This document shows positions 21,392 to 24,583 of a stretch of DNA of 24,583 nucleotides, piece by piece; the first letter of the stretch is position 1, and each line of letters opens with the position of its first letter. Made by a program: the position numbers and the translations under genes. This DNA is from a virus: positions 24,749-49,331 of IMG/VR virus record IMGVR_UViG_3300030109_002952; one strand, written 5' to 3'. The notes beneath the pieces are model-generated. The model saw only the letters and a program-made list of their open reading frames with translations, ran no database searches and was not told where the DNA came from.

Positions 21392-21597
21392 AGTATAGTT
21401 GTATTATAGTATTCATGGATTTCGTTTATTGCCTGTATGAATTCGTCTTTGTCTGACCATCCTTGATTTAGAGACTCTATTTGGTTACCTATTTCAGTCA
21501 TTACTTCTATGAAGTGAGACACAACTGGTCTTGGTTTTGCTGGTGGAATTTTTGACAATTCGTATAATTCCATAGCTACTTTGCTTACTTTACTCAT
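21388..21597 (-). CDS. Small helical protein (69 aa), paralogue-like of next gene
   Basis: Helical and acidic (MSKVSKVAMELYELSKIPPA, then RPVVSHFIEVMTEIGNQIES). Residues about 49-66 (KDEFIQAINEIHEYYNTT) match the corresponding region of the downstream 61-aa protein, suggesting a tandem gene duplication. It starts 3 nt after the upstream stop. No family recognised. Confidence 0.7.
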   Translation of the reverse strand: MSKVSKVAMELYELSKIPPAKPRPVVSHFIEVMTEIGNQIESLNQGWSDKDEFIQAINEIHEYYNTTIL

Positions 21598-21600
21598 AAT

Positions 21601-21825
21601 TTACTTATTTAATTTGGTTAATAATTCTTCTAATAATTCTACATTTGTATACTTTAATCTTTCGTCAAACCAGTCTTGGTTCACTATATCTAAGTCAAGT
21701 GCATAGTTAAATATTAAACTTTCATTGTGGTTATTCTCTTCAGTACCCCAATAATCTGGTATTGTTTTATGGTTATAAATTTCAGTATTTATAAAACCTA
21801 TTAAGTAATTGTAATCAGTGTTCAT
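21601..21825 (-). CDS. Small acidic protein (74 aa)
   Basis: The 74-residue product is Tyr/Asn/Asp/Glu-rich (MNTDYNYLIGFINTEIYNHK, TIPDYWGTEENNHNESLIFN, LDLDIVNQDWFDERLKYT) and ends with a Leu/Glu helix. It is the first gene after promoter copy 5, about 22 nt from the motif. No family recognised; the composition suits a small early protein that binds a host target, which is speculative. Confidence 0.7.
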   Translation of the reverse strand: MNTDYNYLIGFINTEIYNHKTIPDYWGTEENNHNESLIFNYALDLDIVNQDWFDERLKYTNVELLEELLTKLNK

Positions 21826-21847
21826 ATTAATTTTTTATTTGTTACAT

Positions 21848-21875
21848 TTATATTATCAATATAATTTCGTAACTA
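21848..21875 (-). promoter_or_regulatory. Two-box promoter-like motif, copy 5
   Basis: Minus strand: TAGTTACGA (21867-21875), 9 bases, GATAATATAA (21848-21857), then ATGTAACAAATAAAAAATTA before the ATG at 21825. Box 1 differs from consensus at two positions; box 2 and spacing are exact. This copy has no gene ending inside it. Confidence 0.7.
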
Positions 21876-21879
21876 CATT

Positions 21880-22085
21880 GTAAAGGTATATCAATTGTTT
21901 AATAGTATAAAAAGTGTATTAGGTATAACACAATTCCCCTCATTGTACAAAGTAAAAATAGTGACGTTAGCTAGTAAATATAGTAATAATAATAAGCTTT
22001 TGTCACACTATTTACCTAATTGACACAATGTCATGTTAGTAAGTATATATGACAATACGGCATACGGTGACTATTCCGGCGCGGT
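21880..22085. other. Gene-free AT-rich stretch with TGTCA/TGACA sites
   Basis: About 200 bases without a credible gene. TGTCA or TGACA occurs at 22001, 22021, 22029 and 22049; the middle two form the inverted repeat TGACA-CAA-TGTCA (22021-22033). These could be binding sites for a regulator. Otherwise I see no ORF or promoter-like motif. Confidence 0.5.
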
Positions 22086-22088
22086 TTT

Positions 22089-22190
22089 TGCTATACGCAA
22101 TGCTATACATTGCTATACATTTCCTTATTCTTCTTTTATTTCTCTATCCACCGAAATTGCTATACAATGGAAGAAACATTTTTGCTATAC
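22089..22190. repeat. Five direct TGCTATAC repeats (iteron-like)
   Basis: TGCTATAC occurs at 22089-22096, 22101-22108, 22111-22118, 22158-22165 and 22183-22190, all in the same orientation; most copies extend to TTGCTATACA. The first three are spaced 12 and 10 bases. A sixth copy, in the opposite orientation (GTATAGCA, 19732-19739), sits at the 5' edge of the structured RNA. The array could be replication-initiator iterons or a repressor/activator operator. No gene overlaps it in a believable frame. Confidence 0.65.
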
Positions 22191-22193
22191 AAA

Positions 22194-22217
22194 CCCACCT
22201 AGCTTTCACTAAGTGGG
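22194..22217 (-). terminator. Stem-loop after the 102-aa gene
   Basis: CCCAC (22194-22198) pairs with GTGGG (22213-22217), extended by TAG/CTA across a single bulge, with a short loop. On the minus strand it lies 15 bases after the stop at 22232 and is followed by GGTTTGTATAG, a weak T-tract. Probably a terminator or a 3' stability hairpin. Confidence 0.5.
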
Positions 22218-22231
22218 AGTATTTAGAGAAT

Positions 22232-22540
22232 TTACTTAACTTCAACTCTCTCTATTACAATCTCTCTTACATTACTAGGCATTCGAGTACTTTGAGACCA
22301 ATAACCTCTCTTCAACCAACATGGCATTATACTTAGCTTTGGTAACATTACTTTTAATACTTCATCATGGTTGTAAGTTACTTTTTCATTTTTGTTGTTA
22401 ATGAATGTTATTACTTGGTTACGTCCATACCATGATTTTCTTACTACAAAGTTTTTTCTGGTTATTGGTGGAAAAATTTCTTTTAGTTCTTTCTTACTTA
22501 ATTTACTAATTGCTTGATTTAATTTAGTGTTTGTTGTCAT
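22232..22540 (-). CDS. Hypothetical basic protein (102 aa)
   Basis: The product is mixed alpha/beta: N-terminal KLNQAISKLSKKELKEIFPP, then KNFVVRKSWYGRNQVITFIN, then PCWLKRGYWSQSTRMPSNVR. Its basic, strand-rich middle could be a small nucleic-acid-binding fold, but no family is recognised. It is preceded by promoter copy 6, about 40 nt upstream of the ATG, and followed by a stem-loop, so it looks like an independent transcription unit. Confidence 0.72.
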   Translation of the reverse strand: MTTNTKLNQAISKLSKKELKEIFPPITRKNFVVRKSWYGRNQVITFINNKNEKVTYNHDEVLKVMLPKLSIMPCWLKRGYWSQSTRMPSNVREIVIERVEVK

Positions 22541-22581
22541 AATTTAAAATTTAATTGTTATTATTATTATTTGTTATTTAC

Positions 22582-22609
22582 TATTATTATCGTCTTTATA
22601 TCGTATTTA
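22582..22609 (-). promoter_or_regulatory. Two-box promoter-like motif, copy 6
   Basis: Minus strand: TAAATACGA (22601-22609), 9 bases, GATAATAATA (22582-22591), a slightly diverged box 2. The TAA stop of the 48-aa gene (22607-22609) is the first codon of box 1. TACGAA lies one helical turn upstream. Confidence 0.68.
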
Positions 22610-22753
22610 CTTCGTAGGCATTGATAGTTTTATATTCCAGTCAATATTCTCAAACTCATCAAAATATTCTCCATCATAAAATATCTTCTCTAATATATTA
22701 TTTATCTGGTCAAATGTTAGTTCTGATTTAAATTCTACTGTTACTTCTTTCAT
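22607..22753 (-). CDS. Short acidic protein (48 aa)
   Basis: The frame from ATG 22753 to TAA 22607 encodes MKEVTVEFKSELTFDQINNI, then LEKIFYDGEYFDEFENIDWN and IKLSMPTK. It is an acidic beta-alpha type protein that looks foldable. The stop codon is inside promoter copy 6. No family recognised; support comes from reading-frame quality and from the same stop-in-promoter arrangement as neighbouring genes. Confidence 0.68.
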   Translation of the reverse strand: MKEVTVEFKSELTFDQINNILEKIFYDGEYFDEFENIDWNIKLSMPTK

Positions 22754-22789
22754 AGTTATTATATTTAATTGTTATTGTTATTTATTATA

Positions 22790-22966
22790 TTATTTATATA
22801 GTTTATATTTATAGTAATGTTTATTTAATAATTTAGTTAATAAATCAGTATTAATTGTATGAGTGAATATTAATTTATTATTTAATATTATAAAATTGTA
22901 ATGTAAGTTATTAATAATGAGTGATGATATTAATTTAATTTGGTATTTATTTAGTATTAGTTGCAT
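22790..22966 (-). CDS. Asn/Leu/Ile-rich small protein (58 aa)
   Basis: The ATG at 22966 lies 12 bases after promoter copy 7, and the frame stays open for 58 codons: MQLILNKYQIKLISSLIINN, LHYNFIILNNKLIFTHTINT, then a Lys/Tyr-rich end. The region is extremely AT-rich, so the composition follows the bases and the evidence for a folded protein is weak, but the promoter and the clean frame argue for expression. Confidence 0.5.
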   Translation of the reverse strand: MQLILNKYQIKLISSLIINNLHYNFIILNNKLIFTHTINTDLLTKLLNKHYYKYKLYK

Positions 22967-22977
22967 TGTTTTGTTTA

Positions 22978-23005
22978 TTATATTATCAGGTTAATGTCGT
23001 GTTTA
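22978..23005 (-). promoter_or_regulatory. Two-box promoter-like motif, copy 7
   Basis: Minus strand: TAAACACGA (22997-23005), 9 bases, GATAATATAA (22978-22987), then TAAACAAAACA and the ATG at 22966. The preceding gene's stop (23012) is just upstream. Confidence 0.73.
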
Positions 23006-23011
23006 CTTTGT

Positions 23012-23155
23012 TTATTTATTTGTATAAGACTTAATTAATTTATTTAAACTCTTTAAATTTTTAAGTTGATAGTGACAATAAAAATTATTGTTGAGGTTAA
23101 TTGTTAAGTCATATAGTTTAAATTTTTTGGAGTAGTAAATTGTGAATGAATACAT
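23012..23155 (-). CDS. Lys/Tyr/Asn-rich small protein (47 aa)
   Basis: The frame from ATG 23155 to TAA 23012 encodes MYSFTIYYSKKFKLYDLTIN, then LNNNFYCHYQLKNLKSLNKL and IKSYTNK. The first strand-like segment and the basic helix could fold. It is the first gene of the whole minus-strand block, 22 nt after promoter copy 8, so probably among the earliest expressed. No family recognised. Confidence 0.55.
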   Translation of the reverse strand: MYSFTIYYSKKFKLYDLTINLNNNFYCHYQLKNLKSLNKLIKSYTNK

Positions 23156-23177
23156 AGTTGTTATTTATTTGTTACAT

Positions 23178-23205
23178 ATATATTATCACCAAAGTCCCGT
23201 ATTTG
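23178..23205 (-). promoter_or_regulatory. Two-box promoter-like motif, copy 8
   Basis: Minus strand: CAAATACGG (23197-23205; two differences from consensus), 9 bases, GATAATATAT (23178-23187), then ATGTAACAAATAAATAA. It is the first copy of the block and faces away from the divergent control region. Confidence 0.68.
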
Positions 23206-23260
23206 TATTGTAATTGATGAGGAGAAATACGTTCGGCGTCGAGACCTTGCGTAGTTACGA

Positions 23261-23288
23261 CGAAAACGAAAAACGAAAACGAAAAACG
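23261..23288. repeat. Tandem 13-base repeat
   Basis: CGAAAACGAAAAA occurs twice, exactly back to back (23261-23273 and 23274-23286), followed by a further CG. The plus strand is almost entirely purine here. It sits between the leftward promoter copy 8 and the rightward genes. Confidence 0.85.
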
Positions 23289-23368
23289 TGGAGGGGAGTG
23301 GGGTAAATAAATTAGTTTTTATTTAAGCGATGTGTTCACGAACATATGGCGCAACCCATTTTTTCCCT

Positions 23369-23435
23369 ATATCTTATAATATACGTACCTTATAATAAAT
23401 AATGTTATTATTTATTTATATATGACATAAGATAT
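23369..23435. repeat. Nested inverted repeats in AT-rich DNA
   Basis: ATATCTTAT (23369-23377) is matched by ATAAGATAT (23427-23435). Inside, AATAAATAAT (23394-23403) is matched by ATTATTTATT (23407-23416) with a 3-base loop. The arrangement could extrude as a cruciform, help DNA unwinding at an origin, or act as an operator. Confidence 0.7.
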
Positions 23436-23503
23436 AATTATATAATAGTAGATAGCAAGTGTCGCATTATTAAAATTTTAATATTACAAGTAATAATATA
23501 TAT

Positions 23504-23734
23504 ATGGCACAGAAATTATCACCAACAGCACGCCGAGCAAAGGCAGCAAGAGACAAAAGATACGCAATGTCTGAGTGGGGTAAGTATAAAAAACGAACCG
23601 CACAAAAGAAGAAGTGTAAAAAAGGTTATGATTATGACCATAGGACCTGTAAATGTGTAAAAGCTTCTAAAAACAGGGCCGGAGGCAAAGGAGGTACCAA
23701 AAACGAAAAAACTAAATCAAGTTACGGGTACTAA
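23504..23734 (+). CDS. Small basic Cys-containing protein (76 aa)
   Basis: The product begins MAQKLSPTARRAKAARDKRY and continues AMSEWGKYKKRTAQKKKCKK, then GYDYDHRTCKCVKAS and a Gly/Lys tail. Three Cys near residues 38-51 and the surrounding basic residues could bind metal or nucleic acid. Similar short basic phage proteins are common, without known function. It is the first rightward gene after the control region, with an AT-only leader and no Shine-Dalgarno site. Confidence 0.7.
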   Translation: MAQKLSPTARRAKAARDKRYAMSEWGKYKKRTAQKKKCKKGYDYDHRTCKCVKASKNRAGGKGGTKNEKTKSSYGY

Positions 23735-23778
23735 AACCAACAATTTTACACAATTATACTAATTTAAAACCAAAACCA

Positions 23779-24066
23779 ATGACATTTTATTACAAAACCT
23801 ACTCCTGGGCGAATAATAGTAGCCAAGAAGTACCTGAAGAAACCAGAAAACTCTGGGAACATCTTGCAGAAAAGAAAAACTGGAGAATTGTTGAACTACC
23901 AAACGGCTTTTATCAAGCAGAATATCAAAAAGATGAAGAATGGGTTGACGTTACAAGGCGTGAAACCATAGAATCAGCTGAAAAAGCAATAGATGGGAGC
24001 ATTGAACACTACAAAAAGAAATTAGAGTTCGCTAATGGGCCTAAAGTAGTAAAAACTTTTAAATAA
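23779..24066 (+). CDS. Hypothetical protein upstream of groEL (95 aa)
   Basis: A soluble 95-residue protein: YYKTYSWANNSSQEVPEETR, then LWEHLAEKKNWRIVELPNGF, YQAEYQKDEEWVDVTRRETI and a Lys-rich helix at the end. ESAEKAIDGSIEHYKKKLE looks like a helical C-terminus after a small beta sheet. It does not look like GroES: no mobile-loop pattern is present. It is 44-45 nt from its neighbours on both sides, looser than the left-hand genes. Confidence 0.7.
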   Translation: MTFYYKTYSWANNSSQEVPEETRKLWEHLAEKKNWRIVELPNGFYQAEYQKDEEWVDVTRRETIESAEKAIDGSIEHYKKKLEFANGPKVVKTFK

Positions 24067-24093
24067 TAACCACTTAAACACAAATTTAATCAA

Positions 24094-24583
24094 ATGGAAT
24101 ATAATAACCCAAGTGAGATAGTAAAAGATCTGTCTTTCGGGACAGATGCAAGAAAAAAAATCATGCACGGGGTTGATAAACTAGCAAATGCAGTAAAATC
24201 GACCCTTGGTGCTTCCGGTAAATGCGTTATATATGAAGACGCTATGGGCCGGCCGGTCATTACAAAAGACGGTGTAACCGTTGCGGAAAGCGTAGTCTTA
24301 TATGATCCGGTCGAAAACATAGGCGCAACTTTAATTAAGGAGGCAGCTAGAAATACAGTAAAAGAAGCTGGTGACGGCACAACAACAGCAACAGTGTTAG
24401 CGCAAACATTGCTGCATTTAGCGTATGCTAAGATTGATTCTGACGGTATTCGTGATATTAAATTAGGTATATCATCAGGATTGGATAAAGTGACTGAGTA
24501 CTTACAGGAGGAAGCATTACCGGTCGAAGGGGACATGTTAAGATCCGTAAGTGCTATCAGTTGCAATAATGATGAAGCTCTAG
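24094..24583 (+). CDS. groEL: GroEL-type chaperonin (N-terminal part, runs off window)
   Basis: From ATG 24094 the frame stays open to the window end (163 codons of a family usually near 540). The group I chaperonin equatorial domain is plain: LSFGTDARKKIMHGVDKLAN, TLGASGKCVIYED (where hosts have TLGPKGRNVVL), ITKDGVTVAESVVL, IGATLIKEAA and the nucleotide site EAGDGTTTATVLAQ with its Asp. The Pro and Lys of GPKG are replaced by Ala and Ser, so it is diverged. A phage GroEL may fold capsid or other virion proteins, with host GroES or alone; no groES-like gene is seen just upstream. Confidence 0.93.
   Translation, partial: MEYNNPSEIVKDLSFGTDARKKIMHGVDKLANAVKSTLGASGKCVIYEDAMGRPVITKDGVTVAESVVLYDPVENIGATLIKEAARNTVKEAGDGTTTATVLAQTLLHLAYAKIDSDGIRDIKLGISSGLDKVTEYLQEEALPVEGDMLRSVSAISCNNDEAL

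Larger units (their letters stand above)
23221..23503. other. Divergent control region, possible replication origin
   Basis: No gene is seen. Leftward and rightward genes diverge from here. It contains a short GC-rich part (23230-23262), a tandem 13-base repeat, a G-rich run GTGGAGGGGAGTGGGG (23288-23303), an inverted repeat TGTTC-AC-GAACA (23333-23344), and a very AT-rich part with a nested inverted repeat. TATAAT occurs at 23375, 23391, 23433 and 23441 on the plus strand, any of which could serve as a -10 for the gene at 23504; no clear -35 is seen. Confidence 0.55.

Noticed and set aside
22049-22336. Plus-strand 95-codon frame
   Set aside because: It runs through the TGCTATAC repeats and the antisense of the 102-aa gene, and shows repeat-derived residues only.
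23504-23734. GroES-like role for the genes upstream of groEL
   Set aside because: Neither the 76-aa nor the 95-aa product has a GroES mobile loop or beta-barrel pattern.
1-24583. CRISPR array or insertion sequence
   Set aside because: No regularly spaced repeats with unique spacers and no transposase or terminal inverted repeats were seen.

Overview
The window looks like part of a lytic tailed-phage genome, probably infecting a marine Flavobacteriia/Bacteroidetes host. It is AT-rich, has tightly packed genes with TAATG and ATGA junctions, and carries phage nucleotide-metabolism, replication, recombination and lysis genes. The host guess rests on three exported proteins whose signal peptides end in the AQ/GQ style of Flavobacteriia (genes at 1789, 3605 and 4417), and on AT-rich start regions almost without Shine-Dalgarno sequences. 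No integrase, repressor, terminase, capsid or tail gene could be identified, so genus and morphology stay open.

Layout. (1) 1-5977, plus strand: the end of a large, possibly virion-associated protein, small basic proteins, three exported proteins (beta-barrel-like, thioredoxin-fold-like, YfiM-like), membrane proteins, an M15 peptidase, an SNase-like nuclease and a holin-like protein; this is probably the end of a late/lysis block. A hairpin terminator at about 5964-5992 separates it from the convergent block. (2) 5994-15405, minus strand: class I ribonucleotide reductase (alpha, beta), PD-(D/E)XK nuclease, MazG-type proteins, a thymidylate synthase-family enzyme with an Asn-to-Asp change typical of dCMP hydroxymethylases, primase-helicase, SSB, RecE-like exonuclease and ERF annealing protein. 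(3) 15460-23160, minus strand: a sigma-70-family factor, an HTH protein, many small early-type proteins, an initiator tRNA-fMet and a roughly 380-nt structured non-coding stretch. (4) 23200-23500: a gene-free divergent control region with tandem and inverted repeats. (5) 23504-24583, plus strand: a small basic protein, an unknown protein and the first 163 codons of a GroEL-type chaperonin.

The most striking signal is a two-box motif, TAAAYACGA - 9 bases - GATAATATA, found eight times between 14.8 and 23.2 kb. It is always on the minus strand, always just upstream of a minus-strand gene, and always has exactly 9 bases between the boxes. In four copies the TAA stop of the preceding gene lies inside the first box. 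I infer a dedicated promoter family that splits the early region into short transcription units, possibly read with the help of the phage sigma factor.

How the genes fit together (inference): RNR, the TS-family enzyme and the MazG proteins reshape the dNTP pool, perhaps toward a modified cytosine. Primase-helicase, SSB, exonuclease and ERF protein replicate and recombine the genome. The sigma factor, the repeated promoters, the structured RNA and tRNA-fMet redirect host expression, and GroEL helps fold phage proteins. Six or more genes shorter than 60 codons were found by reading directly and are included.
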